A DNA stretch of 64,000 nt from Lichenicoccus roseus (GCF_005844085.1 NZ_VCDI01000001.1:558001-622000); one strand, 5' to 3'. Numbered from the stretch's first letter, positions 1 through 9,419 are shown. Notes: generated from the sequence alone by a model not told the origin. Translations and numbers: made by a program.

Positions 1-142
1 AAAGATGCGTGCGCAGGCTGGTCGCGCCGACTGCGCGCATGCCGTCGATGGCGGCCATTACACGATCATGCTCGCCGGGGCGGAACCACTCGACAAAGCC
101 AAACGGACGCTGCACAGCAGACCCGGCCGGCAGGCTGTTCAT
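1..142 (-). CDS. partial protein in a sugar-metabolism or polysaccharide operon
   Basis: Only the first 47 codons are inside the window; the rest lies beyond the left edge. The ATG at 142 overlaps the stop of the upstream epimerase gene by 4 nt (ATGA), so the two are translationally coupled. The visible start includes PFGFVEWFRPGEHD and later GATSLRTHL. That pattern vaguely recalls the N-terminus of TIM-barrel glycoside hydrolases, but too little is visible to assign a family. I treat it as unidentified, with a likely role linked to the epimerase. Confidence 0.6.
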   Translation of the reverse strand, partial: MNSLPAGSAVQRPFGFVEWFRPGEHDRVMAAIDGMRAVGATSLRTHL

Positions 143-1245
143 GCCATCAATCCGCGCGCCTCGAGCTGCCTGCGCGCATCCTCGCCACGGTCGGTCGCCT
201 GCGAGCCGCGTATCCAGGCCGCAGCCTCGTCGATGGTCTGCTCCAGCGGATGGCGCGGCTCGTAGCCGAGCAGCGTGCGCGCTCGTCCGATATCGGCGAA
301 ATTATGCCGGATGTCGCCGGCGCGCGCCTTGCCGAGCAGATGCGGCACGAGATGGGGAACATCCATGGCGTCGGCCAGCATGGTGGCGATCTGCGCGATC
401 TCGTACGACCGCCCGCTGCCGATATTGATCACCTCGCCCGCCGCCGCCGGCACCTCCATGGCGAGCCGGAACGCACGCGCAACATCGCGGACATGCACGA
501 AGTCGCGTCGCTGCCGGCCATCCTCGAATACCAGCGGCTGTTGTCCGTGCAGCAATCGCGCGCCGAAATTCGCCAGCACGCCGGTATAGGGATTGGAAAG
601 CGCCTGCCCGGGGCCGAAGACGTTGAACAGGCGCAACGCCACCGCCTCGATGCCGTAGGCACGGCCCACGATCAGGCAGTTGCGCTCCTGCACGAACTTG
701 GTGACCGCATAGACGGAAGCGAGATCGACCGGCTTGCTCTCGTCGGTCGCTACCGGATGCAGCGTGCCACCGTCCGGACCTACCGGGTCCCACTGGCTGG
801 AACCCTCACGCATGATGCGCTTGACGTTGTCGTGGCGGCGCCCCGCGTCATCGACATACAGGCCCTCGCCGTAGACGCTCATGGAAGATGCCACCACCAG
901 CCGGCGCACCGGCGTCGAGGCGAGGCGCTCGAGCAGCACCGCCGTGCCGAGATCATTGGCCCCGACATAGCGGGCGATCTCGTACATGCTTTGCCCGACG
1001 CCGACTTCGGCTGCCAGATGGAACACGCCGTCGACACCGGAGAGCGCGCGGTCGATCAACCCGATGTCGCGCACATCGCCCCGCAGCAGATCGACATCGC
1101 CGGGCAGCTGCGGCGCGGCATCGCCATGCACCTGGTCGATCAGGCTGTCCAGAACACGAACCTTGTGGCCCTGTGCAAGCAATTCGGCACAGAGATGGCG
1201 GCCGATGAACCCGGCACCTCCGGTCACAAGATAGTGTGCTGTCAT
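139..1245 (-). CDS. NAD-dependent nucleotide-sugar epimerase/dehydratase (extended SDR)
   Basis: This 368-residue protein is an extended short-chain dehydrogenase of the UDP-glucose 4-epimerase type. The NAD-binding motif GGAGFIG is at residues 9-15, a catalytic Ser lies near 120 (VVASSMSVYG), and Tyr179 and Lys183 form the YxxxK pair in SVYAVTK. Family members epimerise or dehydrate nucleotide sugars for polysaccharide synthesis. The exact substrate cannot be read from sequence. It overlaps the truncated downstream gene by 4 nt, so both probably belong to one glycan operon continuing to the left. The 146 bp upstream, as far as the putA stop, hold no other gene. Confidence 0.85.
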   Translation of the reverse strand: MTAHYLVTGGAGFIGRHLCAELLAQGHKVRVLDSLIDQVHGDAAPQLPGDVDLLRGDVRDIGLIDRALSGVDGVFHLAAEVGVGQSMYEIARYVGANDLGTAVLLERLASTPVRRLVVASSMSVYGEGLYVDDAGRRHDNVKRIMREGSSQWDPVGPDGGTLHPVATDESKPVDLASVYAVTKFVQERNCLIVGRAYGIEAVALRLFNVFGPGQALSNPYTGVLANFGARLLHGQQPLVFEDGRQRRDFVHVRDVARAFRLAMEVPAAAGEVINIGSGRSYEIAQIATMLADAMDVPHLVPHLLGKARAGDIRHNFADIGRARTLLGYEPRHPLEQTIDEAAAWIRGSQATDRGEDARRQLEARGLMA

Positions 1246-1391
1246 ACCGTCGGGATCTCTCTCTGCACCAGCCGCTGGCTAAAACTATCCACCAACCGGC
1301 GTACACGATCGCGGTTGCAACAGCGATAGAAGAAGATCCAGCACCTTGCAGTCAAGCGGGTGTTGGGCCAGCCGCTCCATGACAGGCCGGA

Positions 1392-4300
1392 TCAGCCGAT
1401 CGACATCAGGCTGGCATTGCCCCCCGCGGCGGCGGTATTCACGCTGACCGACTGCTCGTTGAGCAGGAACTCGAGCGGATAGATCCGCCCGTTGCCGATC
1501 TCCTCCGACGAGAACGCGAAGATCGTGAGCAGCGGCCCGTCCCTTCCGGCCATCCTGATCGAATATTCCGATAGCGCATCGCCGTGCCCCTCGAACAAGG
1601 CGACGCTCGCCGTCGCCGCGTCCGGTCCGTCCATCAGCAGGTTGGCGGGCAAACGGTCCAGCAGGGCGGCGAACTTATCAGCCGCCTCGATCACCGGCCG
1701 GTTGCCGGTCGCCAGCACGCAGGCGAGCTGGATCGCCAGCCCCTGCAGCGTCTCGGCAACGCAAAGCACCGCGCCTCGTGGCCGCAGCAGATAGACGTTT
1801 CGCTCGCCGACCGGTCCGGGCAGCGCCAGCTCGGCGCCGAGTGGACTACGGGCGGCAATGGTCCGCACCGTTGCGACGGTGCCCGCTTCCAGTCCCACGC
1901 CCGCCAGCTCGTCGCTCAGCATCTGCAGCTGCGCGGCGTATCGCACCACCGCGTCCGGCGGGTCCGACGGTGCCAGCGGGGTTGCGGCGGGCGCATGCGC
2001 CAGCAGCCGGCGCAACAGCAACGGTCCGCCGGCCTTCGGCCCGGTCCCGGACAGTCCGTGGCCGCCGAACGGCTGCACGCCCACCACTGCACCGACGATG
2101 TTGCGGTTGACATAGATGTTGCCTGCCGGCGCCCGCGCCGTGACATGCGCGATGGTCTCGTCGAGACGGGTATGAACCCCGAAGGTGAGCGCGTAGCCGG
2201 TGGCGGCGATATCCTCCAGCACCGCATCCAGCTTCTCGCGGGCATAGCGCAGCACATGCAGCACCGGTCCGAACACCTCGCCGCCGATATCCGCCACCTC
2301 GTCGATCTCGATCAGGGTGGGCGCCACGAAACTGCCTCGCGCGCACGCCTCGTCGAGCGGCAGTTCATGCACGGGATGCCCGGCGGCGCGCATGCGCTCG
2401 ACATGGTCCAGCAGGGTGCGGCGCGCGCCTTCGCCGATCACCGGGCCTATATCGGTCTGCAACCGGTCCGGCGAGCCGACGCACAATTCCGCCATGGCAC
2501 CGCGCAGCATGCGCAGCGTGCGTTCGGCGACGTCCTCCTGCAGGCACAGCAGGCGAAGGGCGGAGCAGCGCTGCCCGGCGGAATTGAACGCCGACATCAG
2601 CACGTCGGCCACCACCTGCTCGGTCAGTGCAGAACTATCGACGATCATCGCATTCTGGCCACCGGTCTCGGCGATCAGCGGCACCAGCTGGCCTTCCGGG
2701 CTCAGTCGACCGGCCAGGCTGCGCGCGATCCCGCGGGCGACATCGGTGGAGCCGGTGAACATCACCCCGCGCACCGAATCGTGCGCCACCAGCGCCGCGC
2801 CGATCCGGCCGTCGCCCGGAACCAGTTGCAGCGCGGCATCCGGAACACCCGCCCCGTGCAGCAGGCGCACCGCCACCGCCGCAACCAGCGGTGTCTCCTC
2901 TGCCGGCTTGGCCAGCACCGCGTTGCCGGCCGCCAGCGCCGCCGCGACCTGGCCCATGAAGATGGCGAGCGGGAAATTCCACGGGCTGATGCAGACCACC
3001 ACGCCAAGCGGGCGATGCGTCTCGTTGTCGAACTCGCGCTCCAGTTGCGCCGCGTAGTAGCGCAGGAAATCCACCGCCTCGCGGATCTCGCCGATGGCGT
3101 CGGGCAGGATCTTGCCGGCCTCGCGCACCACCAGCCCGGCGAGGTTCTGCATCGCGCCTTCCAGCAGGCCGGCCGCCCGTCGCAGGATGGCGGCGCGGTC
3201 CTCCGGCGGCGTGGTGCGCCAGAGCTGCGCGCCTGCCTCCGCCCGCTCCATCAGCATCGGCAACGCCACGACCGGGGTAAGACTCGCGAACCCGATCCGG
3301 TCCATGCGCTGCGCCGGGTTGGCAATCTCCACGTTCTCGCACCGGGACGCCTCGAGGCCGGGTGCGATCGCGCTCCAGGCGTCGCCGGCGGAGGCGAGCA
3401 TCGACGCCGCCAGCGATGCCAGGCGCTGCTCGCTGCTGAGGTCGATACCCTCGGAATTCAGTCGCTCGGTGCCGAACAGCGCCCGCGGCAGGGCGATACG
3501 TGGCTCGGGGCTGCCGACCGGATCGGCGGCCGCCACCCGCAGCGCCGGATCGGCGACCAGCTCCTCGACCGGCACCGAGGTATCGCCGATGCGGTTGACG
3601 AAGGAGGTGTTGGCGCCGTTCTCCAGCAGGCGGCGGACCAGGTAGGCGAGCAGCGTCTCGTGGGTGCCGACCGGGGCGTAGATGCGGCACGGCCGGTTGA
3701 GCTTGTTGTGGCCGACCACCTCCTCGTAGAGCGGCTCGCCCATGCCGTGCAGGCACTGGAACTCGTACTGGCCGACATAGAAGTTCGGGCCGGCCATCGC
3801 GTTGATGCTGGCCAGCGTGCGCGCGTTGTGGGTGGCGAACTGCGGGAACACCGCGTCGGGTGCGGCCAGCAGCCGGCGCGCGCAGGCGACGTAGCTGATG
3901 TCGGTGTGCGCCTTGCGAGTAAATACCGGATAGCCCTCGAGCCCGTCCTGCTGCGCCCGCTTGATCTCGCTGTCCCAGTAGGCGCCCTTCACCAGCCGCA
4001 GCATGATGCGCCGTTCGGCGCGCCGGGCGAGCGCTATGATCCAGTCGATCACGAACGGCGCCCGCTTCTGGTACGCCTGCACGACGAAGCCGATGCCGTT
4101 CCAGCCGGACAGCTCCGGGTCGATGCAAAGGGCCTCGAGCAGGTCGAGCGACAGCTCCAGCCGGTCGGCCTCCTCGGCATCGATGTTCAAGCCGATATCG
4201 TAGCTGCGGGACAGCAGCGCCAGCGACTTCAGACGCGGCAGCAGCTCACTCATCACCCGGTCGCGTTGCGAGCGGCTGTAGCGCGGATGCAGCGCCGACA

Positions 4301-5228
4301 GCTTGATCGAGATGCCGGCACCCTCGTAGATGCCGCGCCGCGCCGAGGCGCGCCCGATGGCATGGATCGCGCGCTCGTAGTCGGCATAGTAGCGCTGCGC
4401 GTCCTCCGCGGTCATCGCCGCCTCGCCGAGCATGTCGTAGGAGTGCCGGAAGCCCTGCTTCTCCAGCCGGCGGCTGTTGGCAAGCGCCTCGGCGATGGTC
4501 TGGCCGGTGACGAACTGCTCGCCCATCATCCGCATCGCCATGTCGACGCCGCGCCGGATCACCGGCTCGCCGCCGCGGCCGATCAATCGGGTCAGCGCCG
4601 CGGAAAGCCCGAGCTCGCTGTTGGTCGAGGTCAGCCGGCCGGTCACCACCAGCCCCCAGGTGGCGGCGTTGACGAACAGCGACGGCGAGCGCCCTAGATG
4701 AGCCTCCCAGTTGCCGGAGCTGATCTTGTCGCGGATCAGCGCGTCGCGGGTGGCGCGGTCGGGGATACGCAGCAGCGCCTCGGCCAGGCACATCAGCGCG
4801 ATGCCCTCCTGGCTGGAGAGGTCGTATTCCTTGATCAGCCCCTCGACGCCGCCACGACCGCCCTTCCCGCGCAGGGCCGTCACCAGCGATTGGGCCAACG
4901 CATCCGCCGCTTCGGCCTGCGCCGTCGGCAGGGTGGCGCCTGCCAGCAGCATCGGCACCGCCTCCTCCTCCGGAATGCGGCAGGCGGCGGTGATGCGCGC
5001 GCGCTGCACGCTCTGCGGCTGCACGGCCTGCGCGAACTCCAGGAACGGCTGCACCGGGCGCGCCGAGGGCAATGGGCCGGGGGGCTCGGATCCTTCGGCT
5101 TCCTCGACCGCCGAGACGATCGCCTGCTTCGCGAACCAGTGCGGGGTGCGCCCCTGCGCCTCCGCCACATCGCGCAGACGCCCACGCAGCAGGTCGTCGA
5201 TCTTCACCCCGATGGTGGTGGTCGGCAT
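1392..5228 (-). CDS. putA: bifunctional proline dehydrogenase / L-glutamate-gamma-semialdehyde dehydrogenase, with DNA-binding domain
   Basis: The cytoplasmic/peripheral-membrane flavoenzyme oxidises proline to P5C (FAD) and then to glutamate (NAD+). The protein is 1278 residues, the length of long trifunctional PutAs. The start at 5228 gives the canonical ribbon-helix-helix opening MPTTTIGVKID and has AGGAG 6 nt upstream; an earlier in-frame start at 5291 lacks this support. Thr5, Gly7 and Lys9 sit at the positions that contact DNA in E. coli PutA. The middle carries the proline dehydrogenase barrel (ending near ENGANTSFVNRIGD). The aldehyde dehydrogenase domain follows, with the catalytic Cys in NSAGQRCSALR. 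A C-terminal ALDH-like domain ends in LMSIG, typical of long PutAs. It is probably self-regulated through the operators at 5253-5325. No putP transporter is visible nearby. Confidence 0.97.
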   Translation of the reverse strand: MPTTTIGVKIDDLLRGRLRDVAEAQGRTPHWFAKQAIVSAVEEAEGSEPPGPLPSARPVQPFLEFAQAVQPQSVQRARITAACRIPEEEAVPMLLAGATLPTAQAEAADALAQSLVTALRGKGGRGGVEGLIKEYDLSSQEGIALMCLAEALLRIPDRATRDALIRDKISSGNWEAHLGRSPSLFVNAATWGLVVTGRLTSTNSELGLSAALTRLIGRGGEPVIRRGVDMAMRMMGEQFVTGQTIAEALANSRRLEKQGFRHSYDMLGEAAMTAEDAQRYYADYERAIHAIGRASARRGIYEGAGISIKLSALHPRYSRSQRDRVMSELLPRLKSLALLSRSYDIGLNIDAEEADRLELSLDLLEALCIDPELSGWNGIGFVVQAYQKRAPFVIDWIIALARRAERRIMLRLVKGAYWDSEIKRAQQDGLEGYPVFTRKAHTDISYVACARRLLAAPDAVFPQFATHNARTLASINAMAGPNFYVGQYEFQCLHGMGEPLYEEVVGHNKLNRPCRIYAPVGTHETLLAYLVRRLLENGANTSFVNRIGDTSVPVEELVADPALRVAAADPVGSPEPRIALPRALFGTERLNSEGIDLSSEQRLASLAASMLASAGDAWSAIAPGLEASRCENVEIANPAQRMDRIGFASLTPVVALPMLMERAEAGAQLWRTTPPEDRAAILRRAAGLLEGAMQNLAGLVVREAGKILPDAIGEIREAVDFLRYYAAQLEREFDNETHRPLGVVVCISPWNFPLAIFMGQVAAALAAGNAVLAKPAEETPLVAAVAVRLLHGAGVPDAALQLVPGDGRIGAALVAHDSVRGVMFTGSTDVARGIARSLAGRLSPEGQLVPLIAETGGQNAMIVDSSALTEQVVADVLMSAFNSAGQRCSALRLLCLQEDVAERTLRMLRGAMAELCVGSPDRLQTDIGPVIGEGARRTLLDHVERMRAAGHPVHELPLDEACARGSFVAPTLIEIDEVADIGGEVFGPVLHVLRYAREKLDAVLEDIAATGYALTFGVHTRLDETIAHVTARAPAGNIYVNRNIVGAVVGVQPFGGHGLSGTGPKAGGPLLLRRLLAHAPAATPLAPSDPPDAVVRYAAQLQMLSDELAGVGLEAGTVATVRTIAARSPLGAELALPGPVGERNVYLLRPRGAVLCVAETLQGLAIQLACVLATGNRPVIEAADKFAALLDRLPANLLMDGPDAATASVALFEGHGDALSEYSIRMAGRDGPLLTIFAFSSEEIGNGRIYPLEFLLNEQSVSVNTAAAGGNASLMSIG

Positions 5229-5252
5229 GGTGCACTCCTGAGCCGCCGGCAC

Positions 5253-5325
5253 GGTTGCACCACATTTCCACGCCTGCCGAGGCTGGTGCAACCGGGATCG
5301 CGCCCTGTCCCGGCAGGGTGCAACC
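5253..5325. promoter_or_regulatory. three PutA-type operator sites in front of putA
   Basis: The motif ggttgcacc occurs at 5253-5261, and its reverse complement ggtgcaacc occurs at 5285-5293 and 5317-5325. Each contains GTTGCA, the published E. coli PutA operator core. The spacing is exactly 32 bp twice, about three helical turns, so all three face the same side of the DNA. They lie 25 to 97 bp upstream of the putA start codon. The conserved ribbon-helix-helix residues of this PutA support autorepression that would be relieved by proline; that regulatory step is inferred. Confidence 0.75.
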
Positions 5326-5361
5326 GGCTGCGGCCGTGCGAAGCGGCCCGCACTTGCCAGA

Positions 5362-5685
5362 TCAGCCGCCTTCGCCGGACAGGAAGTCGGGCGTAAGGGC
5401 GTCGGCGACCACCTCCTTCTTTCTCTGTGGCAGCATCTTCATCATCAGGATGAAGGCGGACAGGCACAGGCAGATGATGTTCTGCACGATGATGGCCCAC
5501 TGCATCAGCAGGAAGCCATACAGCAGCCAGGTGACGAACCCGATGACGGTGATCAGGTAGGTCTTGAGCGAGATCCCGTCGGTATTGCGCGACCGGATGA
5601 TCCCCCAGGCCTGCGGCACGAAGCTGACCATGGACAGCGTCGCTGCGAACAGGCTGACGATGGTCACGACTTGAGAGGATTGCAT
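5362..5685 (-). CDS. SemiSWEET-type sugar transporter (MtN3/saliva family)
   Basis: The protein has 107 residues, with about three hydrophobic helices and the conserved Pro-Gln pair in SFVPQAWGIIRSRNT near residue 23. These features define bacterial SemiSWEETs, which dimerise in the inner membrane to move sugars down their gradient. The start at 5685 is preceded by GGAGG with 6-nt spacing; longer readings of the frame upstream are GC-rich shadow. A basic C-terminal tail of about 20 residues follows the last helix. It lies about 130 bp downstream of the putA start on the same strand, so putA may have its own promoter. The transported sugar is unknown. Confidence 0.8.
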   Translation of the reverse strand: MQSSQVVTIVSLFAATLSMVSFVPQAWGIIRSRNTDGISLKTYLITVIGFVTWLLYGFLLMQWAIIVQNIICLCLSAFILMMKMLPQRKKEVVADALTPDFLSGEGG

Positions 5686-5761
5686 CGACGGCCTCCGGCA
5701 CGCGTTCGCAACCGGCGACCCAGCCCGGGAGTTGCATGCCGGAACAACCTGGACGAATGCC

Positions 5762-6235
5762 ATGCTTGCCGCCTTCCTGATCGGCCTGGCGGGTGGCCAG
5801 CGAGCCATGACGCCGCTCGCCGCGGTATCCGTGGCATCGGCACGGGGCAATCTGCCGGACGATGCCTTGACGCGCGTGCTGGGGCATCCGCTGTTCGTCG
5901 CCTCCGCGCTGGTCCTGGCCGCTGCCGAACTGGTCGGCGACAAGCTGCCGAATGCCCCCGACCGGATCGTGGCGATCGGCCTGTTCGGCCGCTGCACCAC
6001 CTCCGCCATTGCCGGCGCGGCGCTGACCCCCGGACCGTCCCGCGGGCGAGGTGCCATGATCGGCGGAGCGACGGCGGTGCTGGCGGCCTTCGTCGGCTGG
6101 CGTGCCCGGATGGCGATGCTGCCACGCCATGGCCAGATCCGCACGGGACTGGTCGAGGACGCCCTGGTCATCGCCTGCGCCGCCGCAGTCGCGCGCTGGC
6201 CAACCGGCGCCCGGCGGGCCGTCACCCTCGCTTAG
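5762..6235 (+). CDS. small integral membrane protein, DUF4126-like
   Basis: This 157-residue hydrophobic protein has several predicted membrane helices. The opening GLAGGQRAMTPLAAV resembles the N-terminal signature of DUF4126 membrane proteins, and the C-terminal LVEDALVIACAAAVA also fits. The function of that family is unknown. The ATG at 5762 is preferred over an earlier TTG at 5732 because GGA lies 8 nt upstream and the membrane segment begins immediately. It diverges from the SemiSWEET gene, and its last 14 nt overlap the end of the convergent gene at 6222. Confidence 0.6.
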   Translation: MLAAFLIGLAGGQRAMTPLAAVSVASARGNLPDDALTRVLGHPLFVASALVLAAAELVGDKLPNAPDRIVAIGLFGRCTTSAIAGAALTPGPSRGRGAMIGGATAVLAAFVGWRARMAMLPRHGQIRTGLVEDALVIACAAAVARWPTGARRAVTLA

Positions 6236-8105
6236 GTGCAGACCTGTCCTGCGACGGCGCGTGTGACCGGATCATCATATCCAACTCCTGGATCAGACAG
6301 GCCCGGTCCACGCTGAAATTGCTGTAGGTCGGTATCGGGCTGGTTGGAGCGAACAGCAGCGTTGCGCTCGCGTCGTCGTCGATGCAGCCTGGATCCATGA
6401 AGCGCAGTTCGCTGCCGCCCTCCTGGTAGCGCGGGAGATGATAGATGCCGAGATCGCCACGATGCCGCAGGTTCCAGCTGTTGCTGAGCGCCAGGCCCGG
6501 GCGGTTGCATACCCAGCGATACTTGGCGAACCCGGCGCCCCAGAAGCCCACGAAGAAGGCGCAGCGTTCCGCCCAGAACAGGCTGCGCGGCACGGAAGCG
6601 CCGAACAGGTTGACGACCAGCACGGCCGAATCGCTGAAATGCTGTTGCAGCGCCCACGCCAGGCGCAGTTCGGTAAACACCGGATGCTCGTGCCCCGGCA
6701 TCTGGCCGAAACTGCCGAAGCTGCTCAAGGGATCATGTCCGATGCGGGCGTTATGGCCGTCCAGGATTATGGCGACCCGGCCAAGCCGGTCGCGCAGGTG
6801 CGCGATGATGTCGATCAGCAGCGCCTGCAGGTCGACCGCTGTACGGTTCTCGACGCGCACGCCGAGCAGGATGACCGGTCGCCGCTCGTCCTCGAGCCTC
6901 GCCGCCAGAGACAGGTCGTAGGCGGTCGGGCCGGATACGGCGGCGGCGCGCCGTATCCGCGCGGCGAGCGCCAGCCCGACATGGTCGTCCAGCGCCCTCA
7001 CCACGCACAGGCGGTTGCGATAGACGAAGTCTGCCAGCGTCCGTGGCCGCGCCAGCGTGCGGTCGATGCGGCCGGCCAGCTCGGGGAAGATGCAGTCCAG
7101 CGGCGCGAACACCTCGGAGCCCTCGTTGGCGTCCGGCACGATCACCAGCGGCAGATCGCGCGGTGGAACCCTGGCGACGATGCGGTCCAGCCCGGTCAGC
7201 TCGTTCCACAGGTGATGGCCGATATGCAGGCTGCCGACACCGCGGCAGACGGCGGCGAAACGGCGTCCCGTGCTCAGGAGATAGGGCAGCAGGGCGTCTG
7301 CCTCGTGCACGACATGGCCCACGAACGAACGCAGCATGCGACGCAGCCCGGCACCGTCACCGGCATGCGAGGTGAACGCGATATTCGCCGCCGGAATGAA
7401 CAGGTCGGACTTCGCATCATGGAAATGCGTGGTCCCGACGTAGAACATCAGGTCGTGACGCTCGTCGAAGAACCGGTAGGCGTTGCGATGCTCGCCGATC
7501 ACCAGGCTGTCGCGGCAGAACAGCATGTGCCCGTCCACCGGCGAGGCGCAGGCGATGGCGCCGGACGACATCGCCGCGATGAAATCCTCCTGCACGTTGC
7601 CGGAGAGCGTTCTGTCGATAGCCTGCAGCCGCAGGTCGCTGCCGTCCGACGCGACTATGACGAAATCCCCGCCGGGCTGCTCGACGCAGCGGGTCGGTGC
7701 GACCGCCAGGTCGAGCAGCGCGTCGATCATGCCCGCATTCAGTCCGCGCAGGCGATCCAGTGCCGCCGGCCTGCACGGCTGCGCGTCGCACAGGATCGTG
7801 CGGCACAGCGCCCACACCACCGGCTGCATCTCCGCCTTGAGCGCCAATGCTGTCGCGGACTGCAGGTCCGCCAGTCTGCTGGCGCGGTGCTCGCAGCCGG
7901 CATCGAGGATCCAGGTCGCCTCGCTTCCATCGCGATGGCGGAGATCGAGAAAGATCGTTGGCAGGAAGCCAAGGTTGGCCTGGAGCGGCGTCCAGCCAGG
8001 CTGGAATACGGCCGGCGCGCCGGCAAACTTTACGAGATCCGGTGCCCCGCCGCGGCCGGCAAGGCGCCATTCGCCATCACGATGGACGACGTCGCATGCG
8101 GTCAA
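6222..8105 (-). CDS. unknown 627-residue protein at the end of the aryl-polyene operon
   Basis: I do not recognise this protein. The start is a TTG at 8105 whose last two bases overlap the stop of the flavoprotein gene (TTGA), with AGAGG just upstream. The frame stays open further upstream only as a shadow of that gene. No signal peptide or clear membrane segment is visible. The C-terminal third contains VAIILDGHNARIGH, VLVVNLFGASVP and GFWGAGFAKYRWVCNRPG, which faintly recall GT61-type glycosyltransferases; this is a weak resemblance only. Its position as the last gene of a long coupled operon suggests a tailoring role, perhaps glycosylation of the polyene, but this is inference. Confidence 0.75.
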   Translation of the reverse strand: MTACDVVHRDGEWRLAGRGGAPDLVKFAGAPAVFQPGWTPLQANLGFLPTIFLDLRHRDGSEATWILDAGCEHRASRLADLQSATALALKAEMQPVVWALCRTILCDAQPCRPAALDRLRGLNAGMIDALLDLAVAPTRCVEQPGGDFVIVASDGSDLRLQAIDRTLSGNVQEDFIAAMSSGAIACASPVDGHMLFCRDSLVIGEHRNAYRFFDERHDLMFYVGTTHFHDAKSDLFIPAANIAFTSHAGDGAGLRRMLRSFVGHVVHEADALLPYLLSTGRRFAAVCRGVGSLHIGHHLWNELTGLDRIVARVPPRDLPLVIVPDANEGSEVFAPLDCIFPELAGRIDRTLARPRTLADFVYRNRLCVVRALDDHVGLALAARIRRAAAVSGPTAYDLSLAARLEDERRPVILLGVRVENRTAVDLQALLIDIIAHLRDRLGRVAIILDGHNARIGHDPLSSFGSFGQMPGHEHPVFTELRLAWALQQHFSDSAVLVVNLFGASVPRSLFWAERCAFFVGFWGAGFAKYRWVCNRPGLALSNSWNLRHRGDLGIYHLPRYQEGGSELRFMDPGCIDDDASATLLFAPTSPIPTYSNFSVDRACLIQELDMMIRSHAPSQDRSAPKRG

Positions 8106-9418
8106 GCAACCTCTTCCCGCATGGCCTGCGACGAAATTCGCGTAGCCTTCAGCAGTCGGGAAGCGCGTCGTACTCGTTCGGCTGCCTGGGCCACCCGGTA
8201 TACGCACTTGAACGCCAGCACCGGCAGGGCTCCACGCAGGTCGCGATCGAGATTGCCGGCCAGCAGCGAGACCAGTCCGTCGCGCATGCGCAGCGTGTTG
8301 CGCGGCGACAGGAACAGCCCGCGCATCACCGGATCGTTGATGCGGTAGATCAGCCAGCTGATGCGGTCGATGGCACCGGCCAGCCGGCGCTCCGCCTGCC
8401 TGGCCATGACGCGGCCGCGCGCCGGATCGTCGAGCCACGCATCCGCGGTCCCGGCACCGAGTTCGCCCGCCGTCATCGCCATCAGCACGCCGGACGAGAA
8501 CATCGGATCGACGAAGGCGAAGGCGTCGCCGATCAGGCAGATGTTCTCGTCCCAGGACCGCGCCGCCCGGTAGGAATAGTTGCCGGTCGCGGTTACCTCG
8601 GAACAGCGCGTGGCGCCGGCCAGCCGCGCGCTCAGCGTCGGGCTCGACGCGATGCGCGCCTCCAGGAAGTCCGCATTATCGCCGCTACGGTCACGGAACG
8701 CCGCCTGGGTGCCGACGAAGCCGACGCTGGTGACGCCGTCCGGCAACGGGATCACCCAGAACCAGCCATCCTCCGCGAGGTGGATCGAGATGTAGCCTGC
8801 CATCCCGGCTTCGCGCGGCGTCACGTCGCGATAATGCGCATACACGGAGGCGGTGTTGTTGCGCTTGTCGATGCGCCGCTCGCCGAGCCTGGGTGCGAGA
8901 AAGCTGTCGCGTCCAGATGCGTCCAGTACGTAGCGCGCGGTGATCCGGCGCGTCGCCCCGGAGCCGGACCGGATCGTCACGACACTGTGTCGCGGGTGAC
9001 GCTCGATGTCGGTGGCGCGCGTACGCTGCAGGCTACGCGCGCCCGCCCTGGTCGCGTTGTCGAACAGGATCTTGTCGAACTCCGACCGCCGCACCTGATA
9101 CGAATGGGTGGCGCCGCCAGCCAGCGCCAGGCGGAACGGAAACGCCACGCTGCGGCCGCAGCTGTCGGAGACGAACTCGGCGCCCGGCTTGTGCACGCCG
9201 ATCGCGCGTATCTCGTCGGCAACGCCGAGGCGCTCAAGCACGGCAAGATTACGCGGCAGCAGGCTCTCGCCGATATGGAAGCGCGGATGCTCCGACTTCT
9301 CGATCAGCACCACGTCGCGGCCGCGCCGGGCCAGCAGCGCGGCGGCGGTGCTGCCGGCCGGTCCGCCGCCGATCACCAGCACGTCGCAGGCGAGATCGGG
9401 ATACTCCGCGTCGTGCAT
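8102..9418 (-). CDS. FAD-dependent oxidoreductase, flavin-dependent halogenase-like
   Basis: The 438-residue flavoprotein has the FAD-binding motif GGGPAG at residues 17-22 and the ESLLPRNL segment typical of the tryptophan-halogenase/geranylgeranyl-reductase superfamily. Near residue 214 it carries DGWFWVIP, matching the GWxWxIP motif used to mark flavin-dependent halogenases. Xanthomonadins are halogenated aryl polyenes whose cluster encodes such an enzyme, so halogenation of the aryl ring is plausible. Related oxygenases share much of this sequence, so monooxygenation is the alternative. It starts 1 nt after the ketoreductase stop and is coupled to the unknown gene downstream. Confidence 0.85.
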   Translation of the reverse strand: MHDAEYPDLACDVLVIGGGPAGSTAAALLARRGRDVVLIEKSEHPRFHIGESLLPRNLAVLERLGVADEIRAIGVHKPGAEFVSDSCGRSVAFPFRLALAGGATHSYQVRRSEFDKILFDNATRAGARSLQRTRATDIERHPRHSVVTIRSGSGATRRITARYVLDASGRDSFLAPRLGERRIDKRNNTASVYAHYRDVTPREAGMAGYISIHLAEDGWFWVIPLPDGVTSVGFVGTQAAFRDRSGDNADFLEARIASSPTLSARLAGATRCSEVTATGNYSYRAARSWDENICLIGDAFAFVDPMFSSGVLMAMTAGELGAGTADAWLDDPARGRVMARQAERRLAGAIDRISWLIYRINDPVMRGLFLSPRNTLRMRDGLVSLLAGNLDRDLRGALPVLAFKCVYRVAQAAERVRRASRLLKATRISSQAMREEVA

Positions 9419-9419
9419 G

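Noticed and set aside
1313..1321. Another ggttgcaac near the epimerase start, like a PutA site
   Set aside because: It is single and unphased, and lies past the 3' end of putA. One 9-mer of this kind is expected by chance, so I did not call it an operator.
1584..4697. A 1037-codon open frame on the plus strand opposite putA, and similar long frames opposite or beside other genes
   Set aside because: It is rich in Arg, Gln, His and Ala with no domain. It arises because GC-rich codons of the real gene leave few stops on the other strand. The putA protein fully explains the DNA.
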